A stretch of DNA of 64,000 bases from Ypsolopha sequella. Taxonomy: Eukaryota; Arthropoda; Insecta; Lepidoptera; Ypsolophidae. The stretch spans positions 27,852,069 to 27,916,068 of the forward strand of contig OW203993.1 in assembly GCA_934047225.1 (NCBI GenBank), read 5' to 3'. Of this stretch, positions 63,982 to 64,000 are shown in pieces (positions within the stretch are counted from its first letter, which is position 1; each line of letters opens with the position of its first letter). The notes under the pieces were generated by a model, which saw only the letters and a list, made by a program, of their open reading frames with translations, was not told the origin of the DNA and made no database searches. The translations under genes and the position numbers were made by a program.

Positions 63982-64000
63982 TGTTGGAGTTGATTTTTCT

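Overview
This window looks like heterochromatin-like or gene-poor DNA from an insect, most probably a moth or butterfly. It is AT-rich, has splice-type signals and no bacterial gene layout. It carries an insect-type TTAGG telomere motif array, a tRNA-headed SINE and short dispersed repeats of a kind I know from Lepidoptera. Nearly everything recognisable is a transposable element or the wreck of one. No intact host gene can be supported; the best candidates are a THAP-type gene (55875-57227), a second THAP-like fragment (31560-32035) and a Myb/SANT-like locus (26280-27274).

Layout, left to right. 1-482: nuclease end of a Penelope-like element. 945-3625: two LINE 5' ends head-to-head around a 29-bp TTAGG array. 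3630-5833: a LINE fragment, then a broken gene of the EEADTR family. 5850-12412: a three-level nest, with a solo LTR inside a two-ORF LINE inside the 5' LTR of an internally deleted copia element. 13010-13762 and 24110-25300: two copies of a segment carrying remains of an RNA-virus-type superfamily 1 helicase (an endogenous viral element). 14355-17772: a SINE and a rearranged R1-type LINE. 18102-21169: a near-complete Penelope-like element with a CTGA microsatellite, a 49-bp tandem repeat and a hammerhead-ribozyme-like motif. 25471-25892: two tRNA-like sequences in an inverted repeat.

28008-30785 is a hAT transposon split by a LINE. 33651-36528 is a Ginger-type DNA transposon with identical 82-bp terminal inverted repeats and a TATA target duplication. 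37173-38384 holds a palindrome with two hammerhead-like motifs and a Tc1-type transposase with DD35E spacing. 39100-41560 is the 3' part of a gypsy element with a duplicated integrase segment. 42340-43513 is a PIF/Harbinger transposase beside a BEL protease fragment. 44790-47080 is the 5' half of another gypsy element with a tRNA-Pro-like primer binding site. 47341-48295 is a MULE relic, and 49340-50395 a Tc1 deletion derivative. 50436-54919 holds LINE ends, a 1.27-kb inverted-repeat element and palindromes. 57539 to the right edge is a BEL/Pao retroelement of roo type with an env-like fusion protein in the same reading frame as pol; it continues beyond the window.

The elements do not form a pathway. 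Their interest lies in the nesting order, the catalytic parts kept or lost, recurring ribozyme-like motifs, and viral sequence captured in the genome.
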